Shown: piece by piece, positions 9,344-17,516 of the stretch | How the letters are laid out: the number at the start of each line of letters is the position of its first letter | Numbering within the stretch: the first letter of the stretch is position 1 | The notes under the pieces: generated by a model | Databases searched by the model: none | What the model was told of the DNA's origin: nothing | Seen by the model: only the letters and a program-made list of their open reading frames with translations | Made by a program: the position numbers and the translations under genes | NCBI GenBank assembly: GCA_003134375.1 | Contig: PLAY01000053.1 | Span: forward strand, 1 to 36,508 | DNA from: Limisphaerales bacterium | GTDB taxonomy: Bacteria; Verrucomicrobiota; Verrucomicrobiia; Limisphaerales; UBA11358 | DNA: 36,508 nt | Direction of reading: 5' to 3'

Positions 9344-11444
9344 GGGCTTTGCCGGCGGTTGAAAGTGTCATGCGCGCATCGGCCACGTAAGCTTGAACGC
9401 CAACCGGGCCGACGATGAACGGGTTGATGTCCAGTTCCCTGATCTCCGGATAATCCGTGACGAGCTGGCTGATGCGCTGCAGCGCGCCGGCGAGGGCCTC
9501 CAGATCCACGGGCGCCTGGCCGCGCGCGCCCTGCAGCAGCGCGTAGGAACGCGTGCCTTTTAACATTTGCATGGCCTCCTCCGCCGTGATCGGCGCGAGG
9601 TGGAAGGTCACGTCCTTCATCACTTCCACGAAGATGCCGCCCAGGCCGAACATCAGCATCGGCCCGAACTGCGGGTCGCGGGTCATGCCCAGGATCACTT
9701 CGCGACCGCGTGCGCCCATTTTTTCCACATAAGCGCCGCGGAGATGCGCGTTGGGCGCGCGTTTCTGAATGCGCAGGATCATCAAATCGAAGGCGTCGCG
9801 GACCTGCTCGGCGTTGGCGAGGTTGATGCGGACGCCGCCGAAATCGGATTTATGAATGATGTCGGGCGATGAAATTTTCAACACGACCGGGTAACCGATG
9901 CGCTCGGCAATTTCCACGGCCTCGTCGCCGGTCTGGGCCAGTTGGCCGCCGAGGATGTTGAAATCGTAGGCGCGCAGGATTTCCTTTGCCTCGACTTCGC
10001 CGATCTGCGTGACGCCGGTGCGTTCCTGGGCGTTGATGATGCGGTCCACGCGCCGGCGATTGACCGGGAAACGCGTGACCATGCGCGCCGGACGACGCTT
10101 CCAGGCCGCGTAATCGCACATGGCCCGGAGCGCGGTGACGGCGCGATCGGGCGACGTATAATTCGGAATGCCCAAAGCCATCAACTTTTCCTTTGCCGCC
10201 GCCACTTCCGTGCCGCCCATGAACACCGCCAGCATCGGCTTTTTGCCCTTGTGCGCCGCGCCGAGTTTCTCCGCCAACTCCAGCGGCTTGGTCATGTTCT
10301 GCGGTGTGACAACGACCACGACGGCGTCAATCGTTTCGTCATCTTGCATCACTTCGAACGCATTCACATAGCGGTCGGGGGGGGCGTCGCCGATGACGTC
10401 AATCGGATTGCCGAATGCTCCCGCCGCCGGCATGAAGGCGCGCAATTTCGTGTCGCTTTCCTTGCTGGGCGAAACCATTTTCAAGCCCGACGACTCCGCG
10501 GCGTCCGCCGCCATGATGCCGGGGCCGCCGGCGTTGGTGATGATGGCCACGCGTTCGCCATTCGGGAGCGGCTGCATGGCAAACGCCGTCGCATAATCGA
10601 ACAACGCTTCAAAATTTTCCGCCCGAATGACTCCCGCGCGCTTGAACGCCGCGCCGTAAGCCATGTCGGCGCCCGCCAGGCTGCCGGTGTGTGACGAGGC
10701 GGCTTTGGCGCCCGCCGAGGTGATGCCGACCTTCAGAATCACGACCGGTTTGACGGAGGCCGCCTGTTCGGCAATGCGCAAAAACTTGTCGCCTTCCTTG
10801 ATGCTTTCCAGATAACCGGCGATGACTTTGGTTTCCTTGTCTTCCGCGAGCGTCTCGATGAAATCCACTTCGTTGAGGTCCGCCTTGTTGCCGAAGCTGA
10901 TGACTTTGCCGAGACCGAGCTTCTGTTCCGCCGCCCAGTCGAGGATGGCCACGCAGAGCGCGCCGGACTGGGAGATGACGGAAATTTTTCCAGGGGGCGG
11001 CACGGACGGCGCGAACGTGGCGTTCATGTGATGGTCCGTGTTGAGCACGCCGAGGCAATTCGGCCCGACCATCCGCACGCCGCCGGCACGGCAGATTTCG
11101 ACCAGCTCCTGTTCGGCCTTCGCGCCCTCCGCGCCGACCTCCTTGAAACCGGCCGTGATGACAATGACCGATTTGGCGCCCGCTTTAATCGAACTCTGGA
11201 GGGCGTCTTTCACGTATTTGGCCCCCACCATGATGATGCTGAGGTCTATGGGACCCTTGTACTCGCCGATTGATTTGTAACATTTGAGGCCGAGAATTTC
11301 ATCCGCCTCGGGATTGACCGGAATAATCGGCCCTTTGAAGCCGTTGTTGACGAGATTGGCCAGCACCGCGTAACCCACTTTGCCCGGGTTGCGGGAAGCA
11401 CCGATCACTGCGATGGCCTTGGGATATAAAAGCGTCTCAAGCAT
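9336..11444 (-). CDS. acetate--CoA ligase (ADP-forming), fused alpha/beta (acyl-CoA synthetase, NDP-forming)
   Basis: CoA-binding IAVIGASRNPGKVGYAVLANL; ligase domain with SSHTGSLAGADMAYGAAFKRAG; ATP-grasp EVILGMTRDPQFGPMLMFGLGGIFVEVMKDV. Start ATG at 11444; overlaps the downstream CoA-transferase gene by 8 bp. Confidence 0.92.
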   Translation of the reverse strand: MLETLLYPKAIAVIGASRNPGKVGYAVLANLVNNGFKGPIIPVNPEADEILGLKCYKSIGEYKGPIDLSIIMVGAKYVKDALQSSIKAGAKSVIVITAGFKEVGAEGAKAEQELVEICRAGGVRMVGPNCLGVLNTDHHMNATFAPSVPPPGKISVISQSGALCVAILDWAAEQKLGLGKVISFGNKADLNEVDFIETLAEDKETKVIAGYLESIKEGDKFLRIAEQAASVKPVVILKVGITSAGAKAASSHTGSLAGADMAYGAAFKRAGVIRAENFEALFDYATAFAMQPLPNGERVAIITNAGGPGIMAADAAESSGLKMVSPSKESDTKLRAFMPAAGAFGNPIDVIGDAPPDRYVNAFEVMQDDETIDAVVVVVTPQNMTKPLELAEKLGAAHKGKKPMLAVFMGGTEVAAAKEKLMALGIPNYTSPDRAVTALRAMCDYAAWKRRPARMVTRFPVNRRRVDRIINAQERTGVTQIGEVEAKEILRAYDFNILGGQLAQTGDEAVEIAERIGYPVVLKISSPDIIHKSDFGGVRINLANAEQVRDAFDLMILRIQKRAPNAHLRGAYVEKMGARGREVILGMTRDPQFGPMLMFGLGGIFVEVMKDVTFHLAPITAEEAMQMLKGTRSYALLQGARGQAPVDLEALAGALQRISQLVTDYPEIRELDINPFIVGPVGVQAYVADARMTLSTAGKAHE

Positions 11445-11596
11445 AAATTTTGACCGCGCAAAAAAACAAAATCTGCCCTTTCCGGACACCCTGCTCACCA
11501 AACCTTGTTGAAGACTTTACCAATTTTGCAGGGCTTGGCCAGCGGCAGGGAAACGCCGGCTCCAACGTTTACCGGCCCGGTCCCTTGCTCACCCGC

Positions 11597-12667
11597 TCAG
11601 CGGGCGAGCAATTGCGCGCGGTATTCCGTGGGCGACTGGCCCAGCAGCTTTTTGAAGACCCGGTTGAAATGCGTGAGCGACTGGAACCCGACTTCAAACG
11701 CGATTTCACTCACGCGCAGGTTCGGATTCAGCAACAGATTCTTCGCCTTCTCAATGCGGACGCGCGAAAGGTAGTCGGTGAAATTGATGTCCGTGACCTT
11801 CTTGAACATTTTGCAAAAGTAAAACGTGCTCATATTGACGGCTTTGGCCGCCCGGGCGAGCGAAAGTTCCTCGGTGTGGTGTTCGTAAATGTATTCCTTG
11901 GCGCGCTTGATGATCGGCGGCTCGGCGTTCTTTTGCTGGATGAAAATCTGGTTGCCCAGCATCGCCAGATGCTGTGCAAAAATCATGAGCATTTTGACGA
12001 CGGATTCGTGCTGTCGGGCGGTCACCACTTTCGTGGAATAGTAGGCCTTCCGGAGCACATCCCGATCCACGTCCACACCCCATCCCGCCACCAGTTTGAC
12101 GGCCCGGTCAAACTGACGCCGGGTCGGCTTCCGGCCGAGAAGCTGTCCGGTTTGCAAATAACCGATGAGCCGGTCGCCCAACCGCACCGGCACGGCGGTG
12201 TCGAGCAGTCCGGCCGGACAGGCGATGGTCTTCGGTTCATGGGCGGCTTTTTCGCAAAGCTGTTCCCACACCTGCAAACACGCGGCGCACGCATGGCTTT
12301 TCTGCGACATCAGCGCGCAAAATGGATTTTCGTTCCGCTTGCCGTGATGCGGCAACTGCCAGGTTTCCACCGGCTGCAACGACACCGGCAGGCCCGTCAA
12401 CACGTTGAACGCGCGCTCATACTCCTGATAAACCTTCGAATCCGAGATGGCTTTGATCAGGGCGCGGTTGTTATTGCCACTGCTGTTGCCGCTGCCCATC
12501 GCGACGACTGAGGCCCGGGCTGAGGCCCTGGCTTTGGCGGAAGAAACTTTCTTCGCGGCACCAGTGCCGGAAACGTTTTGATGGAAGCACGGCTCAACCA
12601 AACAATCCTGCAAGGCGGGGGGTGCCGCCGGCGTCCCTTCCCCCCCCTTTACAATGGTTGTTTGCAT
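11597..12667 (-). CDS. PocR-domain AraC family transcriptional regulator
   Basis: Sensor domain CALMSQKSHACAACLQVWEQLCEKAAHEPKTIACPAGLLDTAVPV; C-terminal AraC HTH (LARAAKAVNMSTFYFCKMFKKVTDINFTDYLSRVRIEKAKNLLL..ISEIAFEVGFQSLTHFNRVFKKLLGQSPTEYR-type). Confidence 0.9.
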   Translation of the reverse strand: MQTTIVKGGEGTPAAPPALQDCLVEPCFHQNVSGTGAAKKVSSAKARASARASVVAMGSGNSSGNNNRALIKAISDSKVYQEYERAFNVLTGLPVSLQPVETWQLPHHGKRNENPFCALMSQKSHACAACLQVWEQLCEKAAHEPKTIACPAGLLDTAVPVRLGDRLIGYLQTGQLLGRKPTRRQFDRAVKLVAGWGVDVDRDVLRKAYYSTKVVTARQHESVVKMLMIFAQHLAMLGNQIFIQQKNAEPPIIKRAKEYIYEHHTEELSLARAAKAVNMSTFYFCKMFKKVTDINFTDYLSRVRIEKAKNLLLNPNLRVSEIAFEVGFQSLTHFNRVFKKLLGQSPTEYRAQLLAR

Positions 12668-12970
12668 GGCAACAAATTAAGCAAACCCCAAACGTGCGTC
12701 AAGTGGAATGGCCTTGCTTTGATCACCGTTGTATCACCTTTTTTATAATTTTCTTTGTCTTCGCCTGGGCATGGCAGTAGATTTAATGAAATCTTCGGTA
12801 AGGGAACCATGAAAAACTTAACAAAGGGTGCAATCATCCTCGCTGTTACCGTTTCTTTGGTGTTTGTTTGTCTCGACATTTTTGCTCGAATAATGCCGTC
12901 AGGGGCCGACAATGGCGGAACGAATGCATGCTCCGGTTACAAGTGAGGCGAAAAAATCGAGGACGAGAAC

Positions 12971-12997
12971 GAGGACGAGCCATCTTCGTTACACTTC
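12971..12997. repeat. dispersed repeat copy A (27-bp core)
   Basis: GAGGACGAGCCATCTTCGTTACACTTC, matching 29030-29056 with one mismatch. Confidence 0.7.
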
Positions 12998-13014
12998 GCC
13001 GCGCCAAGGGACGA

Positions 13015-13458
13015 TTAAAAACTGCCGCTGCGGACCAGATCGGCGATTTGCTTCACGACCTCGCGCGCGGCTAGTTCGACTTCCGGCGTCAGTGTCGTGC
13101 CGAAGTTGAAATCGCGGCCGCGGATGCTGAACAGAACGGCCTTCGGCTCCCGCTGATAAAGCGTTTTGCACAGCGACAGCACGTCCGCCGGCGTCAGATA
13201 ATGGGCGACGGCGTGGCTTTGGAAATTGGGGGTGACGACGGAGCGTTGGATCGGCTCCGGCGCTTCGGGAATCGCGGCGTCCACGAAAATGACGGTGTCG
13301 TAACGGCTGATGGTCTCCGCGGCTTCGACTTCAAGCTGGTGACTGGTCTCCAATTCCACGCCGGGCAGGTCCAGCGCGGCCAGTTGTTCGAGGACGAACC
13401 AGCCGACGCCATCGTCGCGGCGGCTCTGGTTGCCGTAGCCGAGGATGAGGGTCGTCAT
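13015..13458 (-). CDS. [NiFe] hydrogenase maturation protease
   Basis: TTLILGYGNQSRRDDGVGWFVLEQL and VIFVDAAI are typical of the HyaD/HoxW/FrhD peptidase family; lies downstream of the hydrogenase large-subunit gene. Confidence 0.88.
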   Translation of the reverse strand: MTTLILGYGNQSRRDDGVGWFVLEQLAALDLPGVELETSHQLEVEAAETISRYDTVIFVDAAIPEAPEPIQRSVVTPNFQSHAVAHYLTPADVLSLCKTLYQREPKAVLFSIRGRDFNFGTTLTPEVELAAREVVKQIADLVRSGSF

Positions 13459-13548
13459 GGGGGAAATCCTAATGCCTAAATCCTAATGACGAAAGAAATC
13501 CCAAGCCCGAATTCCAAATCTCCAGCGTCAAGGAAGGGTGGTTCCTGT

Positions 13549-13598
13549 TGTAGTGTCGGCGCTGTGCGCCGATTTCGAGCCACAGGCTCGACTCTACA
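13549..13598. repeat. cloverleaf-like inverted repeat between hydrogenase large-subunit and protease genes
   Basis: Outer arms TGTAGTGTCG / CGACTCTACA enclose two hairpins: TCGGCG-CTGTG-CGCCGA and TCGAGCC-ACA-GGCTCGA. Confidence 0.65.
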
Positions 13599-13626
13599 TC
13601 AAAATATGACTTTCGGATTTCGGATT

Positions 13627-15060
13627 TCAGATTGTGCTGTCGCGCTGCACGGTTTGCAACACCGTCCCGCCGGCGTCCACCAACTCAACCCGCATCGGCA
13701 TCTGGCCCATGGCGTGGGTGGCGCAGCTCAGGCAGGGGTCGTAGCAGCGGATGACCGCTTCGACGCGGTTGAGCATGCCTTCCTTGAGTTTCTTCGCCTT
13801 GACGTATTTCCGGGCGATGGCCTGCACACCACGGTTCATCGCCAGGTTGTTGTGGCCGGTGGCGACAATCAAATTGGCCTTTTCAACCCGGCCATCGGCG
13901 TCCACCCAGTAGTGATGGATCAATGTGCCGCGCGGCGCTTCAATCACACCCACGCCTTCCCGGCAGGTCGGCTGGTTCGGCACCAAGATGTCGGTGCTGG
14001 TGATGTCGGGGCTTTCGAGCAACTGCTGCGCGCGTTCGAGTCCGTACAGCACCTCGATGAGCCGCGCCCAATGATAATAGAACGAACTGGTCTGCACGCG
14101 GCGTTTGGCGCGCCAGACCTTCAATTCCGCGTTGGCCTGCGGTGTGGCAATATGGCTGCAGGCGTTCAGGCGCGCGAGCGGCCCCACGCGGTACATGCCC
14201 TGCGGATAGCCGAGCGCCGAGATGAAGGGGAACTTCATGTACGACCACGGCTCGACCGCCTCGCTGATGTAATCGAGATATTTCGACGGGGGAACCTGGT
14301 CATGCACAATTTCGCCGGCGGCGTTGCAGAAGCGCAGGTTGCCGTCGTACAACTCCAGCGCGCCGTCCGGCTGGACAAGGCCCATGTAGTTGGAATCGAA
14401 GCTGGCGAAGTTCTCGACCTCCGCGAGGTGTGCCTTGTGGTAGCCCTTGAGCAGGTCGAGCGCGAACTTCGCGTGGCCGAATGCCTCGGGCAGGCCCTTG
14501 AGGATTTCGTCGCGTTGCGCGGTGGTGAGCACCTTGTTCACGCCGCCGGGCACCGGGAAATCCGCGTGGATCTTGCGGCCGGCGACGAGCTTGATGAGTT
14601 CCTGGCCGAACTTGCGCAGCCGCACGCCCTTGATGGCTATGTCGGGCTGCTGGCGGATGAGGCCGACGATGTTGCGAACGGCCGGGTCGGCGTCGAACCC
14701 GAGCAGCAGGTCGGGCGCGCTGAGATGGAAGAAGCTGAGCGCATGGGACTGGATGATTTGTCCCATGTGCATCAGTTCGCGCAGCTGCTTCGCCGTTTGC
14801 GGAATCTCGCGTCCGACGATGGCGTCGCAGGCCTTGGCGCTGGCGAGCAGATGGCTGACGGGACAGATGCCGCAGGTGCGCGGGGTGATTTGCGGCATCT
14901 CGGTGAAATGCCGGCCTTCGCAGAACTTTTCAAAACCGCGAAACTCCACGACGTGGAAACGCGCGTCGTCCACCTCGCCCCGGCTGTCGAGATGGATGGT
15001 GATCTTGGCGTGACCCTCGATGCGGGTCACGGGGTTGATGGTGATGGTCTTGGTTGTCAT
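13627..15060 (-). CDS. [NiFe] hydrogenase large subunit, group 3-like (HoxH/HydL type)
   Basis: NPVTRIEGHAKI; L1 motif RTCGICPVSH; L2 motif DPCLSCATH followed by a C-terminal tail (AMGQMPMRVELVDAGGTVLQTVQRDSTI) consistent with proteolytic maturation. Confidence 0.94.
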   Translation of the reverse strand: MTTKTITINPVTRIEGHAKITIHLDSRGEVDDARFHVVEFRGFEKFCEGRHFTEMPQITPRTCGICPVSHLLASAKACDAIVGREIPQTAKQLRELMHMGQIIQSHALSFFHLSAPDLLLGFDADPAVRNIVGLIRQQPDIAIKGVRLRKFGQELIKLVAGRKIHADFPVPGGVNKVLTTAQRDEILKGLPEAFGHAKFALDLLKGYHKAHLAEVENFASFDSNYMGLVQPDGALELYDGNLRFCNAAGEIVHDQVPPSKYLDYISEAVEPWSYMKFPFISALGYPQGMYRVGPLARLNACSHIATPQANAELKVWRAKRRVQTSSFYYHWARLIEVLYGLERAQQLLESPDITSTDILVPNQPTCREGVGVIEAPRGTLIHHYWVDADGRVEKANLIVATGHNNLAMNRGVQAIARKYVKAKKLKEGMLNRVEAVIRCYDPCLSCATHAMGQMPMRVELVDAGGTVLQTVQRDSTI

Positions 15061-15061
15061 G

Positions 15062-15682
15062 TCAGTCGTACCTCAAATTTTTCTCAGTCCACTGCGGCAT
15101 TCGGCCGGCCAGCAGTTCCGTCAGCGCGTACCAGATGGTGTCCGCGTCCGGCGGACAGCCGGGGATTGAAAGGTCCACCTTCACCACCTCCTGCAGCGGC
15201 CGCGCCTTCGGATACAGCTTTGGCACGAGGGGATCGTTGGGGATGCAACTGATGCGGTTGCTTTCGGCCTGTTCGTAGGCGCGGGCCAGGCAATCCTTCA
15301 ACGTGAACTGGTTGCGCAGCGCCGGGATGTTCCCGGTGCAGGCGCAGTCGCCGAGCGCGATGAGAATCTTGCAGCGGTCGCGCAGCATCCGCAGCTCGTG
15401 TTCCTGGTCGGTGTTGTTCACGCAGCCCTCGACAATGCCGACGTCCACCTGTGGCATGTCCTTCACCTTGGTGTCCACGATGGGACTGAACAGGATGTCA
15501 ATCAGCTTCATCAGACCCACCAGGCGTTCATCCAGGTCGAGGAACGACATGTGGCAGCCCGAGCAGCCGCTCAACCACATGGTGGCGACGCGCACCTTGG
15601 CGGGCGCAGCGGGCGCGGCGGCGGCCTTCGCCGCCGGGCGGGTGGTTTTCTTCGTCACTTTTTTACCGATGGTCTTCTTCAT
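15062..15682 (-). CDS. [NiFe] hydrogenase small subunit (HoxY/HydS type)
   Basis: ATMWLSGCSGCHMSFLDLDERL, GDCACTGNIPALRN and IPGCPPDADTIWYALTELLAG. ATG at 15682 overlaps the upstream stop by 4 bp. Confidence 0.92.
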   Translation of the reverse strand: MKKTIGKKVTKKTTRPAAKAAAAPAAPAKVRVATMWLSGCSGCHMSFLDLDERLVGLMKLIDILFSPIVDTKVKDMPQVDVGIVEGCVNNTDQEHELRMLRDRCKILIALGDCACTGNIPALRNQFTLKDCLARAYEQAESNRISCIPNDPLVPKLYPKARPLQEVVKVDLSIPGCPPDADTIWYALTELLAGRMPQWTEKNLRYD

Positions 15683-17502
15683 GCGAATACACTCTCCAAA
15701 ATTGCCGCGTCTTCGCGCGCCTCGCCGCTGACGGGCAGCACGGGCCGCAGGGACAACCGGCGTCCTTCCAGGTTGGTGATGGTGCCGGACTTTTCGCACC
15801 AGATGGTGGCGGGCAGCACGACTGCCGCCTTGTCAGTGAGCGCCGAGCGGTAACCGGCCTGCACCACCACACAGGGAATTTGATTCAGCAGATCGGACAC
15901 ATATTTCTCGTCCAGCAGCCCGGCGCCGCCGTCGGGCGCGTCGCTGGCGACAATGTGCAGGAACTTCAGCGGCTTGGCGTCCAGCCACGGGCCGACGTCT
16001 TCGATGGCCTCGATGCCGGCGCCCGCCAGCGCAAGGCTGTTGGTGCCGACCGGCAGGCCGATGAGGGTGGGTGCCTGGCCGCCCGGATGGCCTTCAAAAA
16101 TTTTGATGAGCCGTTCCATCACCGTCACACCGATGGGAGTCATGGCGTTCGGGCCATAGAGAATGGCCGGCTTTTGCGCGCCTTCGAGCACCGCCGCCAC
16201 CTCATTCCAGAACTGGTGTTCCAAGCTGACCTCGTGGGCACAGATGTTGGCGTACTGGTCCAGATCGCTCTTGCGGGCGTGGAAGATGAGCAGCTTCGCC
16301 TCGCGTTTGCGGACCGTGGTGCGGATGCGGGCAGCCACGACCCCATTGTCGCGGGACGGCTGGGCGCCGATGATGATGATGGCGTCCGCGTCCTCCAGTT
16401 TCCGCATGGCGTCGGCATTGAAAGACGGCTCACTGCAGAGCGCCGCCTCGTTGGCGGTCACGTACATGGCGAGCCGGTCAACTTTGCCGGTGAATTTCGT
16501 GATGGTCTGCGCGGTTTCGTTGGTCACGCGCGGAGCGACGAGCAGCGCCTTCTCCGTTTTTTTGGCGGCCTTGGCTGCCTTGCGGATGGTGGCGATGGCA
16601 TTGTCCCAGGTGGCCGGCTGCAATTTGCCGTCCTTGTCGCGGAGCAGCGGTTGGGTGATGCGTTCGCGCGGTTCGGCCCATGTCTCGTACCGGCCCTTCA
16701 CGCAGAGATGGCCGCGATTGACGGGGGAATCGGGGTCGCCCCAGACGTTCACGATGCGGTTTTCCTTGACGAACACCTTGAGGCCGCAGCCGAGCGGGCA
16801 TTCGGTGCAGGTGGTCAGCACCGTCTGGCAGCTTGCAAGCGGACCCCGGAAGGCAGCCGCCTTGTCGAAGAACGCGCCGGTCGGGCAGTTGGCAACGCAC
16901 GCGCCGCAGGACGTGCAGGTCTCGGACTCGCTGAATTTTTTGAGCATGTCCACGACCACCTGGTTGCGGATGCCGCGGTAGGCGACGTCGAGCGTATGCA
17001 CACCCTGGATTTCGTCGCAGGTCCGCACGCAGCGGCCGCAGAGGATGCAGCGGTTGTGGTCGATCCCGAAATACTTCGCCGTGAGGTCCACCGGCATGGC
17101 GGGGTAGAGATATTGGTACCGGACATTATTGATGCCGTGGAGGTAACCCTGGTGTTGCAGGCCGCAGTCGCCCTTGTTGTAGGGGCACATCGGGCAGATG
17201 TGGTTGCGTTCGCTGAACAGCAGCTCCAGCGTGGCCTTGCGCAGGCCGTGCAGGCGCGGGCTGTCGGTGATAATCTTCGAGCCGTCCACGGCCGGGGTGG
17301 CGCAGGACGGCACGATCTTCGGGCTGCCCACGATTTCAACGATGCACAACCGGCAGCCGCCCCACGAGGTCAGCCCCTTCAGATAGCACAGCGTCGGGAT
17401 GTAGATGTCGTTGGCACGGGCGATTTCCAGGATGGTTTGTCCCGGTTCGCCGGCGCAGACCTTGCCGTTGATGGTGAGGGAAATTTTCTTGGTTGCAGTC
17501 AT
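15679..17502 (-). CDS. NuoG/HoxU-like iron-sulfur subunit with truncated molybdopterin-oxidoreductase-like domain
   Basis: 2Fe-2S region LCYLKGLTSWGGCRLCIVEI...PSCATP; CILCGRCVRTCDEIQGV; CTSCGACVANCPTG; CTECPLGCGLKVF...RGHLCVKGRYE; then about 300 aa of NuoG-like sequence. Confidence 0.9.
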   Translation of the reverse strand: MTATKKISLTINGKVCAGEPGQTILEIARANDIYIPTLCYLKGLTSWGGCRLCIVEIVGSPKIVPSCATPAVDGSKIITDSPRLHGLRKATLELLFSERNHICPMCPYNKGDCGLQHQGYLHGINNVRYQYLYPAMPVDLTAKYFGIDHNRCILCGRCVRTCDEIQGVHTLDVAYRGIRNQVVVDMLKKFSESETCTSCGACVANCPTGAFFDKAAAFRGPLASCQTVLTTCTECPLGCGLKVFVKENRIVNVWGDPDSPVNRGHLCVKGRYETWAEPRERITQPLLRDKDGKLQPATWDNAIATIRKAAKAAKKTEKALLVAPRVTNETAQTITKFTGKVDRLAMYVTANEAALCSEPSFNADAMRKLEDADAIIIIGAQPSRDNGVVAARIRTTVRKREAKLLIFHARKSDLDQYANICAHEVSLEHQFWNEVAAVLEGAQKPAILYGPNAMTPIGVTVMERLIKIFEGHPGGQAPTLIGLPVGTNSLALAGAGIEAIEDVGPWLDAKPLKFLHIVASDAPDGGAGLLDEKYVSDLLNQIPCVVVQAGYRSALTDKAAVVLPATIWCEKSGTITNLEGRRLSLRPVLPVSGEAREDAAILESVFA

Positions 17503-17516
17503 GGTTTCACTCCGCA

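Noticed and set aside
12755-12946. 63-aa plus-strand ORF with a hydrophobic segment (MKNLTKGAIILAVTVSLVFVCLDIFARIMPSG)
   Set aside because: Could encode a small membrane protein, but there is no family match or operon context to support it.
13486-15252. 588-aa plus-strand ORF
   Set aside because: Antisense shadow of the hydrogenase large-subunit gene; no recognisable domain.
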